From: Paenibacillus alkalitolerans
Lineage (GTDB): Bacteria > Bacillota > Bacilli > Paenibacillales > YIM-B00363
Assembly (NCBI RefSeq): GCF_016482785.1
Contig: NZ_JAEMXM010000018.1
Location: 1 to 64,000 of the forward strand
Direction: 5' to 3'
DNA length: 64,000 nucleotides
Below, piece after piece: positions 34,386 to 43,281 of the stretch. The number at the start of each line of letters is the position of its first letter. Position 1 is the first letter of the stretch. The notes beneath the pieces were generated by a model. The model was not told the origin of the DNA. It did no database searches and worked only from the letters and a program-made list of their open reading frames with translations. The position numbers were made by a program, and so were the translations under genes.

Positions 34386-34739
34386 TCAACACTCGCCCGG
34401 CACACCCGCTTCTTCCTTCGTGCGGAACGACGTGCCGCAGCCGCATGTGGCGATTGCGTTCGGATTGTTGATCGTAAAGCCCCCGCTCATTGCGGATTCC
34501 TTATAATCGATTTCCAAACCTCGCAAATATTTCACGCTGTCGCGTTCCATGACCACTTTCAGGCCTTTCAGTTCGATCGTCTCGTCCGCTTCTGTCGCTT
34601 CATCGTCCAGCCCCATCCCGTACGTAAAGCCGCTGCAACCGCCGGTCTTTACGCCAAGGCGGAGGTATGCGTTCTGCGTATCTTCCGCGGCCATTAACTC
34701 CTTGATTTTCTCCGCAGCCACATCCGAAATATCGATCAT
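34386..34739 (-). CDS. yutM: A-type Fe-S carrier (IscA/HesB family, YutM)
   Basis: 117 residues, ATG behind GGAGGTG. The three conserved cysteines are present: one in GGCSGFTYGMG (about residue 35) and two in the C-terminal CGCGTSF. A-type carriers hand iron-sulfur clusters to apo-enzymes; in this window SdhB and MqnE are plausible recipients. Divergent from mqnE. Orthologue of B. subtilis YutM by position among the yum/yut genes. Confidence 0.92.
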   Translation of the reverse strand: MIDISDVAAEKIKELMAAEDTQNAYLRLGVKTGGCSGFTYGMGLDDEATEADETIELKGLKVVMERDSVKYLRGLEIDYKESAMSGGFTINNPNAIATCGCGTSFRTKEEAGVPGEC

Positions 34740-34884
34740 GAAAAAGCACCTCCTTACCGAATAGTATACAACCGAACCGGCCGGACATACAAGGATAACG
34801 GCATGCCGTCTTGTAAAAACGTTTGCCCCGGCTTAATGTGTGAAAATTGTCACAAATCCCTAAAACATTCCGTGCCGCTCCCCA

Positions 34885-34913
34885 TTGCCCGCCCATTGCA
34901 ACAGGTTTATAAT
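34885..34913 (+). promoter_or_regulatory. SigA-type promoter of mqnE
   Basis: TTGCCC (34885-34890), 17-bp spacer, perfect TATAAT (34908-34913). The leader to the mqnE ATG is about 130 nt; I see no clear riboswitch fold in it. The rest of the 34740-35047 gap shows nothing else. Confidence 0.7.
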
Positions 34914-35047
34914 ATACTAAGCTTGCGATGGGCCAAGGCGCATGCGCCATGAAATCGAACGCCTCTGCGGAAAGTGTACGGATAAATCGAATTAATCGAA
35001 AATCGCTCCGTCAAATAAGATTGTATTGTGCGCAAGGAGGAAATCAT

Positions 35048-36151
35048 ATGACTACGCTAATCACCGGCACCGACAACCGTATGGAGGAAATCGCACGCAA
35101 AGTCAGAAACGGCGAACGCCTTTCTCTCGAAGACGGCTTGCATTTGTACCACACGAATGATCTGCTGACCGTCGGTCAGCTGGCCAACGAAGTGAACCGG
35201 CGAAAGAACGGCGATAAAGTGTATTTCATCGAAAACATGACACTATATTTCACGAACGTATGCGAAGCGCATTGCGCCTTCTGCGGCTTCCGCCGCGATC
35301 CGGGCGAAGAAGGCGCCTATACGCTTTCTCCCGAAGAAATGATCGGGTACGTCGAGCAGCATTACCATCCCGGCGTACGGGAGTTTCACATCACGGGCGG
35401 CCACAATGCGACCGTTCCGTTCCAATATTATGTCGATTCGATCCGCGCATTGAAGCTTCGATTCCCCGACGTTACGGTGAAAGCATATACCGGTGCCGAA
35501 ATCGAATTTTTCTCCCGCATCAGCGGACTAAGCTTCCGCGAAGTTCTTTCCGTTCTGAAAGAAGCCGGACTCGGTACATTGACGGGCGGCGGAGCGGAAA
35601 TTTTGTCGGAGCGTTACCGGAAGAAGATGTCGGTCGACAAGGCGACGAGCGAGCAATGGCTCGAAGTTCACCGCACCGCTCACGAGCTCGGGATGAAGAC
35701 GCACGCGACGATGCTGTACGGCTCGATCGAGACGATTGAAGAGCGTCTTCAGCATATGATTTATTTGCGGGAGCTGCAGGACGAGACGAACGGGTTTATG
35801 GTGTTCATCCCGCTTGCGGTGCAGCCGCTCAGCAAATCCGCCAGCATCAAGCGGCGCACGTCCGCATTCGAAGATATGCGGATGATCGCCATTTCCCGTC
35901 TCATGCTGGATAATTTTCCGCATATTAAAGCGTACTTCATTAACATCGGCACGCAATTAACGCAGATGGCGTTAACGTTCGGCGCATCCGACGCGCACGG
36001 CACGCTGGTGAAAGAGCGCATCTCGCATTCCGCAGGCGCAACGTCCGCGGAAGGACTGACCAGGGACGAATTGGTATGGCTCATTAAAGGTGCCGGGCGG
36101 ACGGCCGTGGAACGCGATACGTTTTATAATGAAATCAAGGTGTACGATTAG
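35048..36151 (+). CDS. mqnE: Aminodeoxyfutalosine synthase (radical SAM)
   Basis: 367 residues from ATG 35048 behind AAGGAGG; an upstream in-frame ATG lacks an SD. Radical SAM cysteines C72, C76 and C79 in CEAHCAFCGF, and GGHNATVPFQYY and GAEIEFFSR segments typical of MqnE. The enzyme joins 3-[(1-carboxyvinyl)oxy]benzoate to S-adenosylmethionine to give aminodeoxyfutalosine, an early step of the futalosine route to menaquinone. This suggests the organism does not depend on the classical Men route. Confidence 0.92.
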   Translation: MTTLITGTDNRMEEIARKVRNGERLSLEDGLHLYHTNDLLTVGQLANEVNRRKNGDKVYFIENMTLYFTNVCEAHCAFCGFRRDPGEEGAYTLSPEEMIGYVEQHYHPGVREFHITGGHNATVPFQYYVDSIRALKLRFPDVTVKAYTGAEIEFFSRISGLSFREVLSVLKEAGLGTLTGGGAEILSERYRKKMSVDKATSEQWLEVHRTAHELGMKTHATMLYGSIETIEERLQHMIYLRELQDETNGFMVFIPLAVQPLSKSASIKRRTSAFEDMRMIAISRLMLDNFPHIKAYFINIGTQLTQMALTFGASDAHGTLVKERISHSAGATSAEGLTRDELVWLIKGAGRTAVERDTFYNEIKVYD

Positions 36152-36169
36152 AAAGAAAGGAACCACATC

Positions 36170-37231
36170 ATGCGCAAAATAGTCATTCTCGGCGGGGGCT
36201 ACGGCGGCTTGACCGTGGCCACGGAGCTGCTTGAGGAGCGTCTTCCGGACGATTGTGTCGTTACATTGGTGGATCGGATGCCGTTCCAAGGCTTGAAAAC
36301 CGAATACTACGCTTTGGCGGCGGGAACGGTTTCCGAAATCGATATCCGCGTGCATTTTCCGGTCGACCCCCGGCTCATTCTTAAATTCGGCGAGATCAAC
36401 GGGCTGGATCTGGACCAGAAGGCGGTCTATTTGACCGGCCACGACCCGCTTCACTACGACGTGCTCGTCATCGCTCTAGGCTGCGTCGACCGGTATCACG
36501 GAATTCCCGGAGCCCAGGAGTTTTCGACTTCGATTCAGACGTTCTCCTCCAGCCGGGGGACGTACCAACAAGTGAACGATGTAAAGCCGTACGGACAAAT
36601 CACGATCGTCGGCGGCGGATTAAGCGGAGTCGAGATGGCGTCGGAGCTCCGCGAGAGCCGGCCGGATTTGAACATTCGCATTCTCGACCGCGGTCCGAGC
36701 ATTCTCTCGCAGTTCCCGGGCAAAGCGCAGGATTACGTTCGTTCGTGGTTCCATGAACACGATGTGGAGATGCGGGGACATGTCAATTTGTCGCGTCTTG
36801 ACCGCGGCGTTCTATACGACAAAGGGCAGCAAATCGAAACGGATGTTACAGTGTGGACCGCCGGCATTCAACCGAGTCCCATCGTACAAGCGCTGGATCT
36901 TCCGAAAGATCAGTTGGGAAGACTGATATTGAACGAATATCACCAGCTGCCGTGTCACCCCGACGTGTTTGTCGTGGGAGATTGCGCCAGCATCCCCTTT
37001 GCGCCTAGCGGACAAGCGGCGGAAGCGCAAGGCCGGCAGGTCGCGGAAGTCATTCACGCCACGTTTCGCGGCGAAACGCCGAGGCTGCGCAAAATCAAAC
37101 TCAAAGGCGTACTCGGATCATTAGGGAAGAAAGCCGGATTCGGCGTTATGGGCCGCACGACGTTGATGGGCCGTGTTCCTCGTCTGTTGAAGAGCGGCGT
37201 CTTGTGGATGTCGAAAAACCATTTAGGTTAA
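36170..37231 (+). CDS. yutJ: Type II NADH dehydrogenase-like oxidoreductase (YutJ)
   Basis: 353 residues, ATG behind AAAGGA, 18 bp after mqnE and so likely in one transcript with it. FAD motif KIVILGGGYGG, NAD motif ITIVGGGLSGVEMA (about residue 140) and closing DVFVVGDCAS. It is the second NDH-2-like gene in the window and has the shorter YutJ form. Coupling to menaquinone synthesis makes sense since NDH-2 reduces menaquinone. Confidence 0.88.
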   Translation: MRKIVILGGGYGGLTVATELLEERLPDDCVVTLVDRMPFQGLKTEYYALAAGTVSEIDIRVHFPVDPRLILKFGEINGLDLDQKAVYLTGHDPLHYDVLVIALGCVDRYHGIPGAQEFSTSIQTFSSSRGTYQQVNDVKPYGQITIVGGGLSGVEMASELRESRPDLNIRILDRGPSILSQFPGKAQDYVRSWFHEHDVEMRGHVNLSRLDRGVLYDKGQQIETDVTVWTAGIQPSPIVQALDLPKDQLGRLILNEYHQLPCHPDVFVVGDCASIPFAPSGQAAEAQGRQVAEVIHATFRGETPRLRKIKLKGVLGSLGKKAGFGVMGRTTLMGRVPRLLKSGVLWMSKNHLG

Positions 37232-37243
37232 CAGTGTTGAAAA

Positions 37244-37504
37244 TCAGTCAAGCGGAAGATCGGCGAACGGATCGGTCTCCCCTTCTTTTATTTTCGCAAG
37301 TATAGCGTCGTAAAGCTCGTCGGCTGTCTCCGATGCAACGATCTCCCCATTCACCAGCGCATACGGCTCCATGTAGCATTGGCCGCAATTTCCGAGGCAC
37401 CCGTATTCGATGACGTCGAACTCGGGATCCTCTTCCAATCGCTTCATCACCCGGTCCGTGCCGTGATGCATGTTGTTCGTACAAAACTCAATGATCGGTT
37501 TCAC
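37244..37504 (-). CDS. yuzB: YuzB family protein (DUF1450)
   Basis: 86 residues, GTG start behind AAAGGGGG. Conserved cysteines: C8 in EFCTNN and the group GCLGNCGQC, in a thioredoxin-like [2Fe-2S] ferredoxin-type arrangement. Function unknown; in B. subtilis it also lies between yutJ and yutI. Convergent with yutJ, 12 bp apart. Confidence 0.9.
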   Translation of the reverse strand: MKPIIEFCTNNMHHGTDRVMKRLEEDPEFDVIEYGCLGNCGQCYMEPYALVNGEIVASETADELYDAILAKIKEGETDPFADLPLD

Positions 37505-37591
37505 AGCGTTGCCCCCTTTTGCTCGTACTAAGCATCAATTCGCGCCACAATCTTCGGCTGCTCTTTCGGTATAGAATCTTGGCTGATGGCG

Positions 37592-37620
37592 TTTAACTTT
37601 CGACGTATTTGTACTATAAT
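37592..37620 (+). promoter_or_regulatory. Candidate promoter of yutI
   Basis: Perfect TATAAT (37615-37620) with TTTAAC (37592-37597) 17 bp upstream; the yutI ATG follows 25 bp later. Confidence 0.5.
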
Positions 37621-37645
37621 AGTAGAGGAAAGGAGCTGATGCAAA

Positions 37646-37891
37646 ATGACGACGAACACCGATAACAAGATGTACGATGAAGTTCTCGAGGTGTTGGATA
37701 AATTGCGTCCTTTCCTGCAACGCGACGGCGGGGACGTAGAACTGGTCGACGTGGAAGACGGCATCGTTAAGCTGAAGCTGGTTGGCGCTTGCGGCAGCTG
37801 CCCGAGCTCGACGATCACGCTTAAAGCCGGTATCGAACGCGCGTTGATGGAAGAAATCGAAGGCGTTCAAGAAGTCATGCAGGTATTTTAA
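37646..37891 (+). CDS. yutI: NifU-like Fe-S scaffold/carrier (YutI)
   Basis: 81 residues, ATG behind AAAGGAG. It is a stand-alone NifU C-terminal domain with [14 protein letters not shown] and the cluster-binding CxxC in [10 protein letters not shown]. It transfers [4Fe-4S] clusters to target proteins. Together with yutM it gives two Fe-S carriers within 3.5 kb. Confidence 0.93.
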   Translation: MTTNTDNKMYDEVLEVLDKLRPFLQRDGGDVELVDVEDGIVKLKLVGACGSCPSSTITLKAGIERALMEEIEGVQEVMQVF

Positions 37892-37913
37892 TTTTACCCG
37901 ATTGTTGGCAACG

Positions 37914-37946
37914 CGCCTGGCGGAGGCTGTCTTCGTCAGGTTTTTT
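37914..37946 (+). terminator. Probable terminator of yutI
   Basis: CCTG with wobble-extended pairing to CAGG (37937-37940), followed by TTTTTT (37941-37946). It overlaps the last codons of the convergent SDR gene. Confidence 0.5.
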
Positions 37947-38742
37947 CTTTGCCTTGCCCGGTAATGTTGTTTCGGATCGGGTCGAATCCGCCGGAAATAT
38001 CGATGATGTTTCCGGTCACATAATCGGACGCTCCGAGACAGAGGAACGCAACGACGCGGGCAACGTCTTCGCCTGTCCCCGGCCGCCCGCGCGGCGATTC
38101 GTGGTCGGTAAGCCCCTCCGCTTCGGATATTTTCCTCTCCTTATAGTGTCCGCGAATATCGCCGGGGCAAACCATATTAACTGTAATTCCGTTCGGTGCT
38201 TCCTCGACGGCAAGCGTCTTCGTGAACGAAACAAGACCTACTTTGGCGGCGGCGTAAACCGCGCGGTGAGGCCATCCTCTCGCTTCCGCCGAGCGGCCGA
38301 ATCCGAAGTGAACGATCCGTCCCCATCCACGCCTCCGCATGCCTGGAATAACCAGCCGGTCCAATCTTAGAACGCCGACAAAGTTGCCTTCAACGAGATT
38401 TTCGATCTCCGACTCATCGTATTCGGCGAATAATCGGCGTTCGCGGACAAAAGGCCCCGCGTTATTAATCAATATATCGATGTCTCCGATTTCCGCGCGC
38501 ACCGTCTGCACCATTGCGCGGATGTCGTCGCCGGAAGACACGTCCGCTCGAACGGCGGCGGCTTTGACTCCCATTCCTCGGATCCTCTCCGCCAGCTCAT
38601 ACGCTTCGCTTTCGCTCCTCACGTAATTGACCGCAATATTGCAGCCCATTTCGGCTAAGGTGAGCGCCGTCATTTTCCCAAGACCTTTCGCACTGCCTGT
38701 AATCAAAGCCGTCCTTCCAAGCAGCTCCCGCTTCCGCTCCAC
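37936..38742 (-). CDS. Short-chain dehydrogenase/reductase (FabG-like SDR)
   Basis: 268 residues from GTG 38742, which follows GGGGAGGGG; the upstream open frame lacks an SD. Cofactor motif TGSAKGLGK, NNAG (about residue 90) and YAAAK with upstream serine region. The catalytic serine position reads HFGFGRSAE instead of the usual NISS-type motif, so activity may be altered. The ending YVTGNIIDISGG is FabG-like. It is the last gene of the ctaA-ubiD-HEPN-SDR row. Confidence 0.85.
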   Translation of the reverse strand: MERKRELLGRTALITGSAKGLGKMTALTLAEMGCNIAVNYVRSESEAYELAERIRGMGVKAAAVRADVSSGDDIRAMVQTVRAEIGDIDILINNAGPFVRERRLFAEYDESEIENLVEGNFVGVLRLDRLVIPGMRRRGWGRIVHFGFGRSAEARGWPHRAVYAAAKVGLVSFTKTLAVEEAPNGITVNMVCPGDIRGHYKERKISEAEGLTDHESPRGRPGTGEDVARVVAFLCLGASDYVTGNIIDISGGFDPIRNNITGQGKEKT

Positions 38743-38783
38743 TCTCGTTCCCCTCCCCAAACCAAGCGCTGCGCCCTGCATCA

Positions 38784-39488
38784 TCAATGCCGATTGCAAT
38801 ATGTGAATGCGGCATGCAGCGATTGGCACACCATTTGGAATCCGTCCCTAAGCTTTCGGCCGTTCTCCGTCAAATCCTCGATCCGCTCGCGGTTTCCGGA
38901 AGGACCGTAGCGGATGTGTCCCGCTTCATCCAACAGTTGCGCGTTCATCCCGTGAATTTCATGGTTGCGCATTAACCGGAGGTCGTGCATGGAACGCTGG
39001 TATTTTTCCTTGATGCTGAACAATTCTCTTTGCAATTCGGTATGTGAATTCATTTCCCGCATGCGGCGAACGACCGTAAAATAAGAAAACCTTTCTTTCA
39101 CTTGTTCCGTCTGCAATGAGTATTGGTCGTTGAGGAAGCAACCGAGCTTATCAAGCGCTGAAAATACGCGAACAAAGCTGTTTGAGAAAAAAAACAAATG
39201 TCTGCGGTAATCGTCATATTCATCCGCACTCATCCGATCGGGAAACTGCTGCTTGACTCGAGCGGCAAACTTTTCGGAACAGTATACGCTCTGCTCCAAT
39301 TCATACAACGTTGAAAGCAGACTTCTGACCCACATCGCAAGGCGGATGCGCCGTTCGTCGGATCGCGGCGGCTTTGCCGTCAGGCGGTCACCGTACCGCT
39401 CCATCAACAGAATAACCTCGTCGTAACATTGTCCGGAACGGCGGCCGGCATCCCGCCTCTTCGACTCGCCGAACAAAAATCGCAGCAA
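38784..39488 (-). CDS. Cthe_2314-like HEPN domain protein
   Basis: 234 residues, TTG start behind GAGGAGA. An all-helical protein with RLMRNHEIHG near residue 180, the Rx4H signature of HEPN domains, which in many proteins is an RNase active site. The overall pattern resembles the Cthe_2314 HEPN family. No antitoxin-like nucleotidyltransferase partner is adjacent. Function unknown. Confidence 0.6.
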   Translation of the reverse strand: MLRFLFGESKRRDAGRRSGQCYDEVILLMERYGDRLTAKPPRSDERRIRLAMWVRSLLSTLYELEQSVYCSEKFAARVKQQFPDRMSADEYDDYRRHLFFFSNSFVRVFSALDKLGCFLNDQYSLQTEQVKERFSYFTVVRRMREMNSHTELQRELFSIKEKYQRSMHDLRLMRNHEIHGMNAQLLDEAGHIRYGPSGNRERIEDLTENGRKLRDGFQMVCQSLHAAFTYCNRH

Positions 39489-39657
39489 GAGACCATCTCC
39501 TCAGCTTGGTTGCGGTGATTTGACCCGATCGCTTTGCACGAACCGCCATGAAAGCTTCTTCGCCCGGTAGAGTATACACCCAAAGAAACGGCGCGATTCC
39601 GGCAAAATGAAACCCGTTAAACGCAACCGGATTCCGCTTCGCTCCCCCATATGCGGG

Positions 39658-41430
39658 TTAATTCCGCCATCCCCCGGGGAAATATTCCGCCCATCGCGCA
39701 TCGACCTTCGCCACAATGTCGTCTCTTGGGAACAGCTCGTCCGGATATCCCGGCTTCATGCGGGCATCGATGACGAGGGGCAATTTGTAGTGCAGGTGAT
39801 GTCTGTCGACATCGGTGTCGGCATATATGTCCGCAGCAGGATTAAACCGCGTGAACACCGTCCACAGAAATGCGGTTTGATCGCGGACGGCATCGATATC
39901 GTCCACCACGACGACTAACGGCCATTGCTCGAGAGTGCCGCGCGCCGACGCGAGCAGACGCGCCGCGAAATCAGGCTCCTCCGAGAACGGCGCCGCCTGT
40001 ACCGCGAGACAGCCCGGCGAATAAACGGCGGCCGCTTTGGCGCCCGGCAGCGGGCCGCCCGCATATGCGCGCGGCAGTTCGCGGATCGGCTTCCCGACGC
40101 CGAGCATAACCGCCTTGCTGCCGTGATTCAGCCGGTCGCCCGTATAATCGAGCGTATCGTGCGACGTCTTGTTGAATATATACAGATCGGTCCGCGGATC
40201 GAATCGTTCAAGCATGCAGGTGAGCAGCTCCGGGAACGATTCGAGACGTACCGGCTGATCGGTAACGAGCAGCATCTTGGTAAGCGTCAGCTGTCCTTCC
40301 CCAAGGATGCGGAAGGCGCTGCCGAGCGCCTCGCGCGAATAACTTTCGCGCACCACGGCGGCGGCAAGCGGATGAAATCCGGTCTCCGCGTACGTCCACA
40401 AATCCTTTACTCCAGGCATGGCGACCGGAAATAACGGCGACAGCAGCCGCTGTAAAAATTCGCCGAGATAGTAATCCTCCTGCCGCGGTTTCCCCACGAC
40501 GGTTGCGGGATATATGGGCGAATTGCGGTGCCATACCCTCTTGACGTTGAATACAGGGAAATCGTGAATGAGCGAATAATACCCGTAATGATCCCCGAAC
40601 GGGCCCTCCGGACGCCGTTCGAACGGAGGCACGACGCCTTCGATCGCAAACTCCGCTTCCGCAATGAGGCGGTGGCCGCCGTTCGGATTATCGGCGAGCG
40701 GCAATTTGTCGCCCAAAATCAAGGAGGCAAGCAGCAGCTCCGGAACGTGTTCGGGCACCGGAGCTATGGCCGATGCGATCATGGCCGGAGGGCCGCCGAG
40801 AAACACGGTCACAGGGAGCGCCTGGCCCCGCTTCTCCGCCTCGTGATAATGGAAGCCTCCGCCCTTGTGAATTTGCCAGTGCATCCCCGTCGTTGATCCG
40901 TCGTAAACATGCATTCTGTACATTCCGAGATTATGGCCGTGTCCGTCCGGATGCTCCGTATAAACTAGCGGAAGCGTAACGAAAGGACCTCCGTCTTCCT
41001 GCCAGGAAGTAATGACAGGCAGACCGGATAACGGCGATTGCTCCAGCTTCGACGCCAAGACCGGGGCTGCGCCGCCGGACACCGTCTTCGTTCCGACTTT
41101 CCAAAGATCGAGAAGCAGTCCTCTCTCCCGCCATAACGCTTGCGGCGTAGGCGGCATCAGCGCGTCGATCGCGCCGACCGCCCGTTTCACCAATTGTTCG
41201 GGACGCGGCCCGAAAGCCAACTCCACCCGCCTGCTTGTCCCGAATAAATTGGTGACGACCGGAAACGGACTGCCTGCGACGTTCGTGAACAGCAGCGCCG
41301 GTCCCTCCTCCGCGATCACTCTGCGGTGAATTTCAGCCAGTTCAAGATTGGGATCTACCGGCGCGGATATTTCAACGAGGTCTTTCTCTTTCCGAAGCGC
41401 TTGCAGAAACTGCCTTAAGTTTTGATGCAT
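39658..41430 (-). CDS. UbiD-family decarboxylase
   Basis: 590 residues, ATG behind GGGAGGCGGG, starting 3 bp after ctaA. Typical UbiD segments: FPVVTNLFGT near the N-terminus, the prenylated-FMN/metal-binding IHKGGGFHYHEAE (about residue 190), EFAIEG and PEGPFGDHYGYYS with the catalytic glutamate region. UbiD enzymes decarboxylate unsaturated or aromatic acids with prenylated FMN made by UbiX (not in the window). With mqnE nearby a late menaquinone decarboxylation in the futalosine route is plausible but unproven. Confidence 0.9.
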   Translation of the reverse strand: MHQNLRQFLQALRKEKDLVEISAPVDPNLELAEIHRRVIAEEGPALLFTNVAGSPFPVVTNLFGTSRRVELAFGPRPEQLVKRAVGAIDALMPPTPQALWRERGLLLDLWKVGTKTVSGGAAPVLASKLEQSPLSGLPVITSWQEDGGPFVTLPLVYTEHPDGHGHNLGMYRMHVYDGSTTGMHWQIHKGGGFHYHEAEKRGQALPVTVFLGGPPAMIASAIAPVPEHVPELLLASLILGDKLPLADNPNGGHRLIAEAEFAIEGVVPPFERRPEGPFGDHYGYYSLIHDFPVFNVKRVWHRNSPIYPATVVGKPRQEDYYLGEFLQRLLSPLFPVAMPGVKDLWTYAETGFHPLAAAVVRESYSREALGSAFRILGEGQLTLTKMLLVTDQPVRLESFPELLTCMLERFDPRTDLYIFNKTSHDTLDYTGDRLNHGSKAVMLGVGKPIRELPRAYAGGPLPGAKAAAVYSPGCLAVQAAPFSEEPDFAARLLASARGTLEQWPLVVVVDDIDAVRDQTAFLWTVFTRFNPAADIYADTDVDRHHLHYKLPLVIDARMKPGYPDELFPRDDIVAKVDARWAEYFPGGWRN

Positions 41431-41433
41431 CCG

Positions 41434-42357
41434 TTAAACCCGCCTCCGTCCCGCCTGCCACACCGCAACGCTCAAGTAGATGAGAACCGCGAACAGCAGA
41501 GCAATCAATACCGTGTGCAACAACGTAGCAAACACATACCAATCCGAACCCATCAAAGCGATCAGCAAAGCGCCGCTCAATATTTGCCCCGTCACCAGGA
41601 CAAGCGTCCATCGGGCCCCGTTAAATATGGTAAGGTGCGAAGATAACCGGTTCCGGGCATACAATGCCAGCACAAGCACGATGAAAAACAATGCATATGC
41701 AGCCGTCCGGTGCGCGTAAGCAACCGCGGTGGCGCCTTCCAACGCGGGGATGAGCTGTCCGTTGCACAGCGGAAACCCTAAACAGCCGCCTCCCGAATCG
41801 GTATGGCTCACATAAGCGCCCGTATAGACGACTACATAGGCGTATGCGGCCGTAATCCATACGGCGTTTCGGAACAGGGCGGGTACGGGACGGGCGGCAC
41901 TGCCCTCACGGTGAGGACGATCCCCTCTATAGGCGTCTCGAACGGCCGTAACGAGCATTAGCGTGCACGTGAACGCAATGAGCGAAAAGCCGAAATGCAG
42001 AGCCAAAATCGCAGAAGACTGCGGATTTTTCACTTGCGCCGCTCCTAGAAGCGCTTGCAGCACGGTGAAAAACAATGCGCCGGACGCATATACTTTGGCG
42101 TCGACTCGCTTTACCCGAAGAAATACCGCGATCGTCGAAGCAAGCACCAGCAGGCCGACAATACCGCTTATGATTCGATGGCTGTATTCGATCATCGATT
42201 CGATTGTGTACGCCGGGACGAATTTGCCGTTGCAAAGCGGCCAATCGTCGCCGCAGCCCCTGCCCGACTCGGTCTGCGTCACCGTTGCTCCCATAAGCAA
42301 TACGAGAAACATGCCGATGCAGGTTGCGACCGCCAAGCCTTTGACCATAGATTTCAT
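41434..42357 (-). CDS. ctaA: Haem A synthase CtaA
   Basis: 307 residues from ATG 42357 behind GGGAG. Eight membrane helices in two related halves. Haem-ligand histidines lie in EYSHRI, ALHFGF, AYAHRT and TLLHTV; two cysteine pairs in extracytoplasmic loops (GCGDDWPLCNG and GCLGFPLCNG) mark the B-type enzyme. It oxidises haem O to haem A for aa3 oxidase. Here it is separated from ctaB (62-63 kb) and is joined to ubiD instead. Confidence 0.94.
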   Translation of the reverse strand: MKSMVKGLAVATCIGMFLVLLMGATVTQTESGRGCGDDWPLCNGKFVPAYTIESMIEYSHRIISGIVGLLVLASTIAVFLRVKRVDAKVYASGALFFTVLQALLGAAQVKNPQSSAILALHFGFSLIAFTCTLMLVTAVRDAYRGDRPHREGSAARPVPALFRNAVWITAAYAYVVVYTGAYVSHTDSGGGCLGFPLCNGQLIPALEGATAVAYAHRTAAYALFFIVLVLALYARNRLSSHLTIFNGARWTLVLVTGQILSGALLIALMGSDWYVFATLLHTVLIALLFAVLIYLSVAVWQAGRRRV

Positions 42358-42600
42358 ATTGAAAAACTCCCGTTCTGTCCATAGAATGCTCAAAAGTTTA
42401 AATGCCTGACTCAATGGACATTATAAACGATTACGGAGGCACAAAGCCATTTTAGAAAGCATACAATCCGCATTGTTCAAACAAAATTCATGGAACAGGC
42501 ACTTTCCCGCAACATATACCGGTCTCGCCCGCTCAAGCACTTACACTCTCGAACACCTGTTGAAATTTACATCTTTTACTTACTCAAACACCCACGCGCG

Positions 42601-42690
42601 CACTCACTCACTGACTCACTGACTCACTGACTCACTGACTCACTGATTCACTGATTCACTGATTCACTGATTCACTGATTCACTGACTCC
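42601..42690. repeat. 8-bp microsatellite, about 11 copies
   Basis: Tandem ACTCACTG units change to ATTCACTG units halfway, giving an uninterrupted octanucleotide array upstream of ctaA. The bases between ctaA and this array (42358-42600) show no other feature. Confidence 0.9.
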
Positions 42691-42935
42691 CTCAAGCACT
42701 CTTTCCACACCCATACACACTACCTCACACACTACCTCACACACTACCCCAAACGCTCCCTCCACTCACGCACTATACCCACCCACAACACTACACACCT
42801 ACACTACCTACCAACACATTAAACACTACCTGCGCATACATACTCACTCACACAAACACTACCTGCACACACACACTCACTCACACACTCAAACTCTCAC
42901 TAACGTACCGCACTCACGTACTATCACCATAACTC
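42691..42935. repeat. Strongly G-depleted low-complexity A/C/T tract
   Basis: About 245 bp with only a handful of G on the plus strand (for example one G in 42841-42900), built of variants of CACACTACCT and CACTCACT. No reading frame, SD or promoter is recognisable. Confidence 0.85.
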
Positions 42936-42969
42936 AGGAGCTTTTTCGGAAAAAACGTTGATTTACCGT

Positions 42970-43281
42970 CCGGAGTTAAGTACATTACATGTTACGGAGC
43001 AGGCACTCCGCCTTGAAAAGCTCCTCTTCCGGCAAATCCTTATGTCAGTAATCACCACTTCGGCTTTGCACGCCACACATGAGGAAGAAATTGTAACGGA
43101 AATTGATGTACTAAAATCTCATCATATTTGGCGGTCAGCATGACTTAGCGGAATGTTATGTACTTAAAAGCAGCCGAAACTCATGAATATCGCCTGAACG
43201 ATGCAGTTTAAGTACAAAAAATTCCATTAAGCTATGTATCGTACCCTCTGGCGATGAGATGTAGTACACGATATTCCGCTA
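42970..43281. repeat. Inverted-repeat cluster with GTAC and TTCCGCTAAG arms
   Basis: CTTAGCGGAAT (43144-43154) is the exact inverse of ATTCCGCTAAG (43271-43281); GTAC follows 5 bp inside on both arms. Related AAGTAC-type segments occur at about 42979, 43159 and 43213. The right arm overlaps the last bases of the flavin reductase gene. Confidence 0.65.

Noticed and set aside
34740-35047. Riboswitch in the mqnE leader
   Set aside because: The leader is long enough, but I could not fit any known aptamer core or a terminator/antiterminator pair.
42958-43143. 61-codon frame in the inverted-repeat cluster
   Set aside because: No SD, made of repeat sequence, protein without family features.
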